A model generated the notes under the pieces. The model was not told the DNA's origin and ran no database searches. It saw only the letters and a list, made by a program, of their open reading frames with translations. Made by a program: the position numbers and the translations under genes. A stretch of DNA of 52,113 nt from Chloroflexota bacterium (GTDB lineage: Bacteria; Chloroflexota; Dehalococcoidia; Dehalococcoidales; UBA2162): NCBI GenBank assembly GCA_016190895.1, contig JACPPR010000004.1:1-52113 (forward strand), given 5' to 3'. Shown in pieces: positions 8,154-16,063 of the stretch (position 1 is the stretch's first letter; every line of letters starts with the position of its first letter).

Positions 8154-8924
8154 GTGCAGATATTAGCAATCGGTGATGTCATCGGCAAGCCGGGCAGACA
8201 CGTGGTCGGGAAACACGTGCCCGCACTGCGTGATGAATACGGGATAGACCTGGTCATCGCTAACGCCGAGAATATCGCCGGCGGTATCGGTGTGACGCCG
8301 GCCACGGCTGAGGAATTGTTCGATGCCGGCGTCGATGTTCTCACTTCGGGCAATCATATCTGGGCTCAGAAAGAAATTATCCCGTACCTGGATGGCGATA
8401 TGCCCCTCCTGCGCCCGCTGAATTACCCGCCGGGGGTGCCTGGCAAAGGCTATCTCACCACGGGCCGGGTGATGGTAGTCAACCTGATAGGCAGGACATT
8501 TATGGACAACTACGATTGTCCTTTCCGGGCGATGGACAACCTGCTGGCTGAAAATACTCGCAGACCGCCCGTCATCATCGTCGACTTCCACGCCGAAGCA
8601 ACCTCTGAGAAAATGGCCATGGGGAAATACCTGGACGGCCGTGTCACCGCCGTGCTGGGTACCCATACCCACGTCGGCACTATCGATACCCGGCTGCTGC
8701 CCAAGGGGACGGCTTATGTCACCGATATCGGTATGGCCGGGCCGATAGATTCGGTCATCGGCGATAACACTGAGGAAGTGCTCCAGCGCTTCCTGACCAT
8801 CATCCATAGCCGTCTGTCGGTCGCCGGCGGCAGGACTATGCTTAACGCGGTGCTGGTAAATGTCGATGATGAAACCGGGAAGGCAATCAGTATCGAGCGT
8901 ATTTACCGGGAATCGGAGAAGTAA
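8154..8924 (+). CDS. YmdB family metallophosphoesterase
   Basis: A 256-aa calcineurin-like phosphoesterase of the YmdB/TIGR00282 family, whose members hydrolyse 2',3'-cyclic nucleotides and influence RNA turnover. Metal ligands are readable in IGDVIGKPGR (Asp8), ANAEN (Glu39, Asn40), SGNHIW (Asn67, His68) and the later DFHAE and GTHTHV segments. GTG 8154 was chosen because family members begin right at the first strand; a TTG at 8121 reads out of the upstream repeat. It overlaps the next gene by one base (TAATG). The context with rny supports a role in RNA metabolism. Confidence 0.93.
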   Translation: MQILAIGDVIGKPGRHVVGKHVPALRDEYGIDLVIANAENIAGGIGVTPATAEELFDAGVDVLTSGNHIWAQKEIIPYLDGDMPLLRPLNYPPGVPGKGYLTTGRVMVVNLIGRTFMDNYDCPFRAMDNLLAENTRRPPVIIVDFHAEATSEKMAMGKYLDGRVTAVLGTHTHVGTIDTRLLPKGTAYVTDIGMAGPIDSVIGDNTEEVLQRFLTIIHSRLSVAGGRTMLNAVLVNVDDETGKAISIERIYRESEK

Positions 8925-9793
8925 TGGGCAAAGTCGACCTTCACCTTCATTCCTGCATCTCCGATGGAAAGTATACCCCGCCCGAGCTTGTCGCTAAAGC
9001 CGCCGGGGCGGGGCTGACCGTCATCGCCCTGACCGACCACGATAATGTGGATGGCATCGCTCCGGCTCTGGAGGCAGCCAAGAAATTCCCTCAATTGAAG
9101 GTAATCCCCGGTGTTGAAATCAGCACTGATGAACCCGAAGGGGAAGTCCACATGCTGGGCTACTTCATCGATTATACTAACCCGGAACTGCTGGCGAGCC
9201 TTGTAAAATCTCGGGATTCCCGTTATGGGCGCGCTCAGGAGATGGTGAACCGGCTAGCCAGCCTGGGCTTACCTGTAGAGTGGAAAAGAGTTCAAGAAAT
9301 AGCCGGGGATGGCACCATCGGCCGTCCCCATATCGCCCAGGCCTTGCTGGAAAAGGGCTATATCGCCACCATCAGAGAAGCCTTCGACAGGTACATCGGC
9401 TACGGCGGGCCGGCCTACGTCGAGCGGGAGAAAATCGACCCGGCGGAAGCGGTGGGACTGATATTACGAGCCGGCGGGCTGCCCGTGCTGGCGCATCCGC
9501 TAACCACCAAAGACCCTGAAGCCTTGGTCGCCCGGCTCAAGAAAAGCGGTCTGGCCGGCATCGAGGCATATTACGGCGAGCACACCCCGGAACAAATCGA
9601 GAGACTGCTCAGCCTGGCAGAGAAGCACCGCCTGGTAGCCACCGGCGGCAGCGATTTCCACGGGCTTGATGAGAACGCCGAGACCCGGCTGGGCAGCGTT
9701 GACGTCCCGCTGTCAGCCGTCGAAGGACTGATTGCTCTGGCGGAGCAAAGAGTGACAAAACAGCCAGCCGCCGGTAACCAGGGCTTGCCTTGA
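8924..9793 (+). CDS. PHP domain phosphoesterase
   Basis: A 289-aa member of the PHP family related to YciV/RNase AM and TrpH-type phosphatases that act on 3',5'-nucleoside bisphosphates or short RNA 5' ends. Metal-binding motifs are all present: DLHLHS (5-10), TDHDN (37-41), GVEIS, RPHIAQAL, LAHP and the C-terminal GGSDFHG. The insertion between the second and third motifs is the size expected for this subgroup. It overlaps the ymdB-like gene by one base, so both are made from one message; a nucleotide or RNA recycling role fits, but the substrate is inferred. Confidence 0.92.
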   Translation: MGKVDLHLHSCISDGKYTPPELVAKAAGAGLTVIALTDHDNVDGIAPALEAAKKFPQLKVIPGVEISTDEPEGEVHMLGYFIDYTNPELLASLVKSRDSRYGRAQEMVNRLASLGLPVEWKRVQEIAGDGTIGRPHIAQALLEKGYIATIREAFDRYIGYGGPAYVEREKIDPAEAVGLILRAGGLPVLAHPLTTKDPEALVARLKKSGLAGIEAYYGEHTPEQIERLLSLAEKHRLVATGGSDFHGLDENAETRLGSVDVPLSAVEGLIALAEQRVTKQPAAGNQGLP

Positions 9794-9800
9794 TTACTGA

Positions 9801-9925
9801 GTGCTCATCTCCTCTCCCTTGAGGGGAGAGGAGTAAGTCTGCCCTGAGCGTAGCGAATGGGGTGAGGGTGAAAGTTAATGTTTTACCCCTCACTTACATC
9901 TCTCCCGCAAGGGGAGAGAGAAATG
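9801..9925. repeat. composite inverted repeat before plsY
   Basis: CTCCTCTCCC-TTGA-GGGGAGAGGAG (9809-9833) forms one hairpin. The following TTACCCCTCAC...CTCTCCC-GCAA-GGGGAGAG (about 9890-9922) forms another. Related CCTCTCCCTTGAGGGGAGAG sequence lies at 27031-27052 between rpsM and rpsK. Confidence 0.7.
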
Positions 9926-9947
9926 TTTATCTGCTGGCGGAGGCACC

Positions 9948-10634
9948 ATGTTTATCCAGTTCATCCTGCTAACAATAGCCGCCTATCTTTTCGGCTCGAT
10001 CCCCACGGCGTACCTTGTCGCCAAATGGCGCAAGGGGATAGACATCCGCAAATACGGCAGTGGCAATGTCGGCGCCTCCAACGTGGCTGCCATCGTTTCT
10101 AAACGCTGGTCGCTTGCGGTCAGCATCTTCGATGTCGGTAAAGGCGCCTTAATGGTCTGGCTCGCCCAGCTATTCGGCTTGGGTGCGGCTCAACAGGTCG
10201 CTATCGGCCTTGCCGCCGTTGCCGGACACAACTGGACTGTCTTTCTTAATTTCAATGGCGGGCGGGGTATCTTTACCAGCCTGGGCGTCATCATTGTGCT
10301 CTCGCCGAAGGTCGGCTTGATTGCCCTGGTCCTTTCCTACCTCTTCGCCCCCTTCCACCTGCTATCCCTGGGGGTGACCATCTCCTTAATCATCCTGCCA
10401 ATCCTCAGTTGGTTCCTCAGCCAGCCCCTCGACATTAAGGAGCCTCTGCCGGTCAGCCTCGGCTTCCTGGCCATATTGCTGCTCGCTATGTTCAGAAGGC
10501 TGACTGTCCCCAGAAGCCCCATCAGCGCCGCCGTCCCCACCCGCGAGCTAGTCCTCTACCGCCTGCTCTTCGATAGGGACATCCGCGACCGCAAGGCCTG
10601 GATTTCCCAGACGCGAACGATGGCCGGGAAATAA
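9948..10634 (+). CDS. plsY: acyl-phosphate:glycerol-3-phosphate acyltransferase PlsY
   Basis: A 228-aa multi-span membrane enzyme that makes lysophosphatidic acid, the first acylation of phospholipid synthesis. The three cytoplasmic family motifs are present: GSIPTAYLVAKW near the N-terminus, YGSGNVGASN (about 36-45), and GHNWTVFLNFNGGRGIFTSLG in the third loop. It is slightly longer than usual because of a charged C-terminal tail. The ATG follows GGCGGAGGC. It stands downstream of a repeat, so its promoter is not obvious. Confidence 0.96.
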   Translation: MFIQFILLTIAAYLFGSIPTAYLVAKWRKGIDIRKYGSGNVGASNVAAIVSKRWSLAVSIFDVGKGALMVWLAQLFGLGAAQQVAIGLAAVAGHNWTVFLNFNGGRGIFTSLGVIIVLSPKVGLIALVLSYLFAPFHLLSLGVTISLIILPILSWFLSQPLDIKEPLPVSLGFLAILLLAMFRRLTVPRSPISAAVPTRELVLYRLLFDRDIRDRKAWISQTRTMAGK

Positions 10635-10638
10635 CATC

Positions 10639-10712
10639 GTGGCACAGGCCTCCGTGCCTGTGCAAATTCCGGGCTACGTAGGGCGGGTTTCGAACCCGCC
10701 CGCCCAGCCTTC
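10639..10712. repeat. dispersed palindromes after plsY
   Basis: GCACAGGCCTCCGTGCCTGTGC (about 10642-10663) is followed by the 21-bp palindrome GGGCGGGTTTCGAACCCGCCC (10681-10701). The second recurs, with its flank GGCTNCGTAGG, inside the endonuclease III homolog at 21149-21169, and in variant form at 22657-22677. Confidence 0.8.
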
Positions 10713-10785
10713 TAAATGGCAATTACTACGCTCCTGGACTTTGGTACCTTCATGGAGCATTCTGGCTTCGGATAGATAGTTTGCA

Positions 10786-11274
10786 TCATATTAGCCCAAC
10801 TTCCATCTTATACCGCTCAACGTATTTGCCATTATTCATTTTCCGAACAAAAGTATCAGTAATCGCAAAGCCACATTTTTGATAGCATTTTTGAGCGTTA
10901 ACATTGCTCCGGTCGGTATATAAGGCAATCGATTCGTAGCCTCTGAGTTTCAGATTTTCAATTAGTTGATTGATGATATAAGGGCCTATTTCGAGTCCCT
11001 GCTTGTTCGGTGTCAGTGCGATGAGCTTTATCCAGGCTTGCCTGTTTTGAGAAATAAGGCCATTTACGCCTAGCCAACCCACAGGAATATTATTATCAAG
11101 AATAATATACTCCTCTTCGTCAGCGTCATTGCTCCATTCAGTTATGGACCTTCCCCAACTCTCTAAAGATGTCGCAACTTCATTTAGCAATTTTAGAATT
11201 GATTCGTCATTCATAAGATTGAACAAGAATTCTGCATCTTTTGCTTCTACTTCGCGAATTGATATATTTTCCAT
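10786..11274 (-). CDS. GNAT family N-acetyltransferase
   Basis: A 162-aa single-domain acetyltransferase. The opening ISIREVEAKDAEFLF strand and helix, the LIALTPNKQGLEIGPYIIN segment (acetyl-CoA loop, in variant form) and the NVNAQKCYQKCGF signature near 130-142 define the GNAT fold. It transfers acetyl from acetyl-CoA to an amine; the substrate cannot be read from sequence. Base composition is clearly more AT-rich than its neighbours, which suggests recent acquisition. The ATG follows GAGGT closely. Confidence 0.9.
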   Translation of the reverse strand: MENISIREVEAKDAEFLFNLMNDESILKLLNEVATSLESWGRSITEWSNDADEEEYIILDNNIPVGWLGVNGLISQNRQAWIKLIALTPNKQGLEIGPYIINQLIENLKLRGYESIALYTDRSNVNAQKCYQKCGFAITDTFVRKMNNGKYVERYKMEVGLI

Positions 11275-11329
11275 ACCTCATTGACTCCTTACATGCTCAG
11301 TAACCCACCACCGTATGTTAGGCGGCGTG

Positions 11330-11456
11330 TAGTGTGGGCTGCATTTCACCCACCTTCTCCCAAATGCAGCCCACCACTCTCCCTTTCGTAAAGGGAAACA
11401 CAGAGGGATTTGGGACCAATGGTGGGCTTCGCAGCTCAGCCCACCCTACCCGCTGG
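11330..11456. repeat. inverted repeat between GNAT and MFS genes
   Basis: GTGGGCTGCATTT...AAATGCAGCCCAC (about 11334-11373) forms one hairpin. CTCCCTTTCGTAAAGGGA and GGTGGGCTTCGCAGCTCAGCCCACC form two more. The motifs resemble those at 8084-8110 and 19640-19680. Confidence 0.65.
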
Positions 11457-11460
11457 TGCG

Positions 11461-12666
11461 TCATTGTTCATAAGAAGCCTCCTTATTTTGCATTATTGTC
11501 TTCGCCTGCATTCTAAAAACTACGTAGAAAACCAATCCCACCATTAATACGGTTATTCCCAACACTAGCAGGGCAGTCTGTAGTGAGTAGACATCTATGG
11601 TCAGCCCCAGAAATGGTGCCAAAACGGCATATTGCAGACTGCTGATCATGTTCTTAAACGAAAGCACGGTGGCCCTTCTCGATGAAGGAATCCTTAAGTT
11701 GATGTAAGTCTCGAGTGTTGGTTTGAAATGACTCTCTGAAACAGAGTGCAAAAACAGAAACAGTATCCCGAATAAGAAAACGAATTGCGATTGGAGCAGG
11801 AAGGCCAGACCGAGCAGCAGAGGGATGAGCAACAATGACCCAGACATGCCGATTCTCTTTTCGATGCTTGCGGACTGCCTCGATACAAAGCCGCATATCA
11901 GGGGTTCAACAGCGTAGAATAATCCGAAGTACGCCACCGGCAAAGATATTAGCTTTAAGTATGGTTGCCAGAGCGAGTAACTCATGCCAAAAAACGGCGA
12001 CGACAGAGCCGCGTACAGCACGAAAAACCCAGCCGGCTTCGCCAGCGAGTGTTTGATGCTTTCTTTGAGGTGGACACGCTGTGGCTCCATGGACGCAGGC
12101 TCCGCGAACCTGGGCGGTTCTTTGAGAGCTAACCCAATGAAGAGGACCGGGAAAATAATACCGAAAGCTACCCAGAACGGAATAGACAGTGACCGCGACG
12201 CCAGTAACCCACCCCCAATCCCACCTAGCGCAGTGGCCCACGAGCCGTACCATCTCATTCTTCCAAGCGCCTGATGAAATTCGCCCTCTTTATTTGCTGC
12301 TTTGAGGCTGTCGTAGAGCATGGCCGTATCAGTTCCGGAGACAAAGGCGGCCGAGACGCCGGTAAAGGCAGTCGCAATCAGAACGGCGACGAAACTCCCC
12401 GAGGTGACCATGAACAAAGTGGATGGAATCGCTACTATCGAGGCAATTACCAGACTCCATTTTCTACTGACCCTGTCGCTGAACATGCCTGTTGGGACTT
12501 CGGCCACCAGGCTCGCTAAGGTTTTTGCTGTCCCTAACAGAAAGAATTGTTGCATGCTGAAACCCTTAGACAGCATGAACAGGGTATAGACGACGAAGTG
12601 AAAGCCTGAACCGCTTAAGGCGTTCATCCAGTACAGTTTGGTTATATTTCGGTCAAACGTGTTCAT
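11461..12666 (-). CDS. MFS transporter
   Basis: A 401-aa major facilitator protein with about 12 hydrophobic helices. The loop after the second helix reads GMFSDRVSRKWSL, the MFS motif A. A charged central loop (around residues 185-215) separates the two halves, and the C-terminal half repeats the hydrophobic pattern. It probably exports small molecules or drugs, but no substrate can be named. The ATG at 12666 is preferred to an upstream TTG at 12681; neither has a strong ribosome site. It lies downstream of rsgA in the same direction. Confidence 0.88.
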   Translation of the reverse strand: MNTFDRNITKLYWMNALSGSGFHFVVYTLFMLSKGFSMQQFFLLGTAKTLASLVAEVPTGMFSDRVSRKWSLVIASIVAIPSTLFMVTSGSFVAVLIATAFTGVSAAFVSGTDTAMLYDSLKAANKEGEFHQALGRMRWYGSWATALGGIGGGLLASRSLSIPFWVAFGIIFPVLFIGLALKEPPRFAEPASMEPQRVHLKESIKHSLAKPAGFFVLYAALSSPFFGMSYSLWQPYLKLISLPVAYFGLFYAVEPLICGFVSRQSASIEKRIGMSGSLLLIPLLLGLAFLLQSQFVFLFGILFLFLHSVSESHFKPTLETYINLRIPSSRRATVLSFKNMISSLQYAVLAPFLGLTIDVYSLQTALLVLGITVLMVGLVFYVVFRMQAKTIMQNKEASYEQ

Positions 12667-12737
12667 CGCACCAACATACAATTACAGCCGATTGCTCCAT
12701 ATAGGGTTCGGTATTTCGTGTAAATCAAAAGCGTTCA

Positions 12738-13898
12738 TTAGCCGTCCCTCCTTGTCCTTTGTGCCTGGGATATCTTCTTCCATTTCTCCTTTTCCAGGCG
12801 GCGCTCATTATCGCCCTGGCGTGCCTCGTGGAATTGCACCTCTCTTTGCAGCTTCGTGAAGTTTCCGAGCCGCGCGGCATCGAGATTACCGCTTTCAATG
12901 GCAGCTTTCACGGCGCAGCCGGGCTCTGTATCGTGTTTGCAGTCATTGAACTGACATCGGCGGGCCAGGGCCTCAATGTCCTCAAAGCTTCCCGTCAGGT
13001 CATCTTCATCGGCCCACATTTGTATCTCCCGCATGCCAGGCGTGTCGATGATGACTCCGCCTCCGGGTACGAGGATGAGTTCGCGAGCAGAAGTCGTGTG
13101 CCTGCCGGTGCGGTCCCGCTCCCGTACCTCACCGGTTTCCTGCCTTTCTTCGCCCAGAAGCGCATTGACCAGGGCAGACTTGCCAACGCCTGATGGACCA
13201 AGCAGAGCCACAGTTTTCCCCGGCGTCAGATAACTGCGAAGGGCATCCAGTCCCGTTCTTTGCAGGGCGCTGACTGCGTGGACCGGAACGCCTGCCACGG
13301 CAGGCTCAACTCCCCGAACGTAGCTAACGACATCGGCGCACAGGTCAGACTTGTTAAGAATGATTACGGGATTCGCTCCGCTAGCCCATACCAGGGTCAA
13401 GTAACGCTCAAATCTCCGCGTGTTGATGCTTCTGCCTTCGTCCAGCGCGCCAACAATGAACACGGTATCGATATTGGCCGCGACAACCTGCTCTTTTGTC
13501 TGGCCGCCGGATAGTTTCCCTCTTCCGCCGGAACCTTGGCGGGAGAACCGGGTCTTCCGCGGCAGAATAGCATGAATAATGCCCCTGCTTTTATCGGGCA
13601 GCGGCTCCAGCGCCACCCAGTCCCCGACTACCGGATAATGACCGGTCCACTCAGCCTGATGGCGCAGCTTACCGGATACCTCCGCCTGAAGCACGCCCTG
13701 GTAGGTGCAAACCTGGTAATAGTATCGGTGCTGAGATGAAACTCTCGCCGGAAGCGAGCCGGCAACTCTCAGCGATTGAAAATGCTTCTCGAAGACGCCA
13801 TCCCAACCTAACTGTTTCAACACCTTCGGCTGATTTACTAACAGCGGAAAGTGCTCGACTTTGAGCGTCTCCGCTGGTTTGTTTTTATCGATATTCAA
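12738..13898 (-). CDS. rsgA: ribosome small-subunit biogenesis GTPase RsgA
   Basis: A 386-aa circularly permuted GTPase that checks late 30S assembly. An OB-fold N-terminus is followed by motifs in permuted order: G4 NKSD at 182-185, G1 GPSGVGKS at 234-241 and G3 DTPG at 285-288. The zinc-binding CQFNDCKHDTEPGC is at 315-328. The basic C-terminal tail is typical. Translation starts at TTG, with AAGGAG 9 nt upstream. It follows a 300-bp leader region that contains a strong promoter, a short ORF and two terminator hairpins, which may control it. Confidence 0.96.
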   Translation of the reverse strand: MNIDKNKPAETLKVEHFPLLVNQPKVLKQLGWDGVFEKHFQSLRVAGSLPARVSSQHRYYYQVCTYQGVLQAEVSGKLRHQAEWTGHYPVVGDWVALEPLPDKSRGIIHAILPRKTRFSRQGSGGRGKLSGGQTKEQVVAANIDTVFIVGALDEGRSINTRRFERYLTLVWASGANPVIILNKSDLCADVVSYVRGVEPAVAGVPVHAVSALQRTGLDALRSYLTPGKTVALLGPSGVGKSALVNALLGEERQETGEVRERDRTGRHTTSARELILVPGGGVIIDTPGMREIQMWADEDDLTGSFEDIEALARRCQFNDCKHDTEPGCAVKAAIESGNLDAARLGNFTKLQREVQFHEARQGDNERRLEKEKWKKISQAQRTRRDG

Positions 13899-13962
13899 AG
13901 ACAGTTTCTCCTTATTATTCTTTCTGTGATTGAAAAAAAGGCACGCCGTCGGTTTGAAAATG

Positions 13963-13999
13963 AGGAAAAAGAAAAGCCGCGGCTGTCACACACGCGGCT
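13963..13999 (-). terminator. second terminator hairpin upstream of rsgA
   Basis: On the minus strand AGCCGCG and CGCGGCT form a 7-bp stem (13999-13993 with 13981-13975) with an 11-nt loop. TTTCTTTTTC follows. It lies between the short ORF and rsgA and could attenuate rsgA transcription. Confidence 0.6.
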
Positions 14000-14028
14000 A
14001 GGATATAAGCCTATTCAGCGCCCGATTA

Positions 14029-14059
14029 GAAAAAACAAAGCCGCTCCCGGAGGAGCGGC
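14029..14059 (-). terminator. strong intrinsic terminator downstream of the short ORF
   Basis: On the minus strand GCCGCTCC-TCCG-GGAGCGGC (14059-14040) is an 8-bp GC-rich stem with a tetraloop. TTTGTTTTTTC follows. It should stop most transcripts begun at the 14209-14181 promoter. Confidence 0.8.
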
Positions 14060-14092
14060 CAAATTTAGAAGGAGTTGATGGAAAAGTTTGCT

Positions 14093-14149
14093 TTAGCCGG
14101 AGACCTGCCGGGGTGTGACAATCTGGTTTATTGTTACAAGTTCTTGCAT
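14093..14149 (-). CDS. 18-codon ORF, possible leader peptide
   Basis: The ORF reads MQELVTINQIVTPRQVSG. It has an excellent ribosome site (AGGAGGG, 6 nt before ATG) and lies about 25 nt downstream of a strong promoter. The region around the ribosome site (GGGTGTGA, 14158-14151) can pair with TCACACCC inside the ORF, so translation and folding are linked. Two terminators follow before rsgA. No similarity is recognised. It may be a regulatory leader peptide, a small functional peptide, or part of a non-coding RNA. Confidence 0.45.
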   Translation of the reverse strand: MQELVTINQIVTPRQVSG

Positions 14150-14180
14150 TTCACACCCTCCTGCTAGTTTATTGGTATTG

Positions 14181-14209
14181 ATAGTATCACAGCTAATTGG
14201 GGCAGTCAA
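14181..14209 (-). promoter_or_regulatory. strong promoter of the short-ORF transcript
   Basis: On the minus strand TTGACT (14209-14204) and TACTAT (14186-14181) are separated by exactly 17 bp. Transcription should begin near 14174. Confidence 0.7.
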
Positions 14210-14225
14210 GCGCTTTTTCCAGCCA

Positions 14226-15005
14226 TTATTTTGGTGGATAGAACAGCCCAACGATTATCCATTCACTCGGATGCGTACTAAGTGTCCCCACGAAGAAGTG
14301 CGTATCTCGTTCCAGAGCCATTTTTGTTTCGTAGGTATCTCTGAATTTTATCTCCCACTCAGCACTATACTTACGCCGCCATGCCCAGTATGACGCACCC
14401 ATTTCCCAGTCGGTACATTTCAGTTGATGTCCCTTGCAGGCAGAGTCATTGCAGGCAAAATTATAGCTGAAATCAAAAGGTAATTTTTCAAGCTGGGTTC
14501 TTGGCACGTTATCGAAGAACGAGGATTGCGTGAGCCGGGACAGCTCGGCCTCTGACCATCTACCGCTAGTCCGCTCCAATTTTAGGGAAGAGATTACTCT
14601 AGGCTTAAAGAACCCGAGTGTAGGTTCTTTGTTGCGATCCCGCTCACTCTGTAACTGACACAAAGATTTAGACATCAGTGGCATAACTTTGGCTTTTCGC
14701 AGTTCCCACTTCCGGTCTGTTGGAATCGGTTCCGATAAAATCTTGATTGAGTCTATATCAATCTTGTAGCTCTCTGGGCGTGTGTCAGACTCGGCTTTGG
14801 TCACATTAGCCTCGATCAACTGATATTTCCTGAAACGCTTATCCTTATCTAAAAATCTGTAAGGAATTGGATAAAGCCTTATCCAACGACCATCCTCATC
14901 TATTCCGGCTGTGCATGAGACTTCAATAGAATTTCTTGAGGGAGCGGGATATGTTCGTACTGTTATGAGTACACGTTTCTTCAACCATCGCCCATAGGGA
15001 AACAT
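14226..15005 (-). CDS. unclassified Cys-rich protein linked to DUF488
   Basis: A 259-aa cytosolic protein of no family I can name. The N-terminal third (LITVRTYPAPSRNS, VSCTAGIDEDGRWIRLYPIP) is beta-rich with many basic and aromatic residues. The middle has a Cys/His cluster, CNDSACKGHQLKC at about 193-205, that could bind zinc, followed by Trp-rich MGASYWAWRRKY. It ends HFFVGTLSTHPSEWIIVGLFYP. ATG 15005 is preferred over TTG 15017 because GGAG lies 7 nt before it. It is the last gene of a three-gene unit, 27 bp after the DUF488 gene. A nucleic-acid-related role is only a guess. Confidence 0.7.
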   Translation of the reverse strand: MFPYGRWLKKRVLITVRTYPAPSRNSIEVSCTAGIDEDGRWIRLYPIPYRFLDKDKRFRKYQLIEANVTKAESDTRPESYKIDIDSIKILSEPIPTDRKWELRKAKVMPLMSKSLCQLQSERDRNKEPTLGFFKPRVISSLKLERTSGRWSEAELSRLTQSSFFDNVPRTQLEKLPFDFSYNFACNDSACKGHQLKCTDWEMGASYWAWRRKYSAEWEIKFRDTYETKMALERDTHFFVGTLSTHPSEWIIVGLFYPPK

Positions 15006-15032
15006 CCTACTCTCCAAAGACTTCGTTCTTCG

Positions 15033-15560
15033 CTATAGTTCACACCCGGTGAAACCTAACTGCTCAAGTCCCAAAAACACGCGGTGCCTATGACATTCCG
15101 TAGGGTCATACTCAACACACATGAAGGCGACTGGATGCTCCATCGAATTGAAAAATTCATCAAGATTCTTTTTGGCGACGCTTGGCAACACGTTTGCATC
15201 GTACCATGCCCAGATATCATTGCGGTCTTGTTTCCCTACACTATATGCCCTGATATCGCGAGGAACCCCCCAGTCGGCGCGGTGAATATATGAAATACAT
15301 TCCTTTTCCAGAGCCCTCTTCAGATTGTTCTTGCTGAACTCGGGCCTGAAACGACTGACAGGCGCATATCGGATATCTACCAAGGTCATAACTCCCGCCT
15401 TCTTGAGGGTATCAACAAAACTGTTGATACCTTTGCCCGAATAGCCGATCGTGTAGAAATCCGGGGTCACCGATGCACAGTGTTTCAAATTCCAATCAAG
15501 CTTACCTCGTTTCTGCTCATTCACAGCCTTTTCTGGCAACCTGAGTGTATCTACGGCCAT
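15033..15560 (-). CDS. DUF488 family protein
   Basis: A 175-aa protein. After a 33-residue basic N-terminal extension it shows the DUF488 hallmarks: FYTIGYSGKGINSFVDTLKK, LVDIRYAPVSRFRPEFSK, and the closing CVEYDPTECHRHRV with its conserved Cys and His. The biochemical activity of DUF488 is not established; its members are often found in mobile or defence-associated regions. The gene begins 20 bp after the zinc-ribbon gene and is followed 27 bp later by the Cys-rich protein, so the three are probably one transcript. Confidence 0.9.
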   Translation of the reverse strand: MAVDTLRLPEKAVNEQKRGKLDWNLKHCASVTPDFYTIGYSGKGINSFVDTLKKAGVMTLVDIRYAPVSRFRPEFSKNNLKRALEKECISYIHRADWGVPRDIRAYSVGKQDRNDIWAWYDANVLPSVAKKNLDEFFNSMEHPVAFMCVEYDPTECHRHRVFLGLEQLGFTGCEL

Positions 15561-15579
15561 CGAGAAAGCATCTCCTCGC

Positions 15580-15930
15580 TCAAGCTATTTTCCAGCGGAT
15601 TATACCATTTTTGTCTTTTTCGCGCATAAGTCCGATATCTTTGTCCATCCGATGAACCCATTGATTGTTGGGCCATCTCTGCGGCAATCTAGCTTTCGTT
15701 CGTATTTCAGTCCAAGTCATCTGTTCACCAACTGCGGAAGCGAGCACCGTCTTAACGCGGTCACGAAACTCTTCATATGACATCGGGAGCAAGTCTCTTC
15801 TTGGTTTGTCCCAGTATGGAGACTTACACTTCGGACAAACTTTCGGCTCTCGGTTGTGGTCGCGCCGTAGCCACTCATGTCCACAACGTTCGCACTTATA
15901 GCCCATAACGGTGATAGGAACTCTGCCCAC
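15580..15930 (-). CDS. zinc-ribbon protein of the DUF488 unit
   Basis: A 116-aa protein. Two paired-cysteine knuckles, YKCERCGHEW and KVCPKCKSPYWDKPR (about 12-46), form a rubredoxin-like zinc ribbon. The rest (MSYEEFRDRVKTVLA..., MTWTEIRTKARLPQRWPNN) looks like a small winged-helix domain. GTG 15930 is preferred because AAGGAG lies 4 nt before it; an ATG at 15906 lacks a ribosome site. It is the first gene behind a strong promoter with an overlapping palindrome, so it could be the regulator of the unit. Confidence 0.75.
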   Translation of the reverse strand: MGRVPITVMGYKCERCGHEWLRRDHNREPKVCPKCKSPYWDKPRRDLLPMSYEEFRDRVKTVLASAVGEQMTWTEIRTKARLPQRWPNNQWVHRMDKDIGLMREKDKNGIIRWKIA

Positions 15931-15958
15931 TAAGCTCCTTAGTCAATATATTACTAGC

Positions 15959-15989
15959 AAAGTATATACTTTCAAATCATATACGTCAA
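15959..15989 (-). promoter_or_regulatory. promoter with overlapping palindromic operator
   Basis: On the minus strand TTGACG (15989-15984) and TATACT (15966-15961) are 17 bp apart. A perfect 14-bp palindrome, AAAGTATATACTTT (15959-15972), covers the -10 box, the place where a dimeric repressor would block initiation. It drives the zinc-ribbon/DUF488 unit. Confidence 0.65.
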
Positions 15990-16009
15990 AGAGAACGCGT
16001 AGAAACAAG

Positions 16010-16043
16010 AAGCGTGGCAACCTCGCGCGAGGTTGCCACGCTT
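16010..16043. repeat. 34-bp perfect palindrome at the acyl-CoA ligase 3' end
   Basis: AAGCGTGGCAACCTCGC and its exact complement form a long hairpin. It lies 20 bp after the stop of the acyl-CoA ligase and upstream of the zinc-ribbon promoter. The U-tract is poor, so it may stabilise the 3' end or be a dispersed repeat rather than a classical terminator. Confidence 0.7.
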
Positions 16044-16063
16044 GCGGATTCTAAATCTGAACC

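Noticed and set aside
10681-10701. GGGTTTCGAACCC, resembling a tRNA T-arm
   Set aside because: There is no acceptor or anticodon arm around it; it is the core of a dispersed palindrome that also occurs at 21149 and, in variant form, at 22657.
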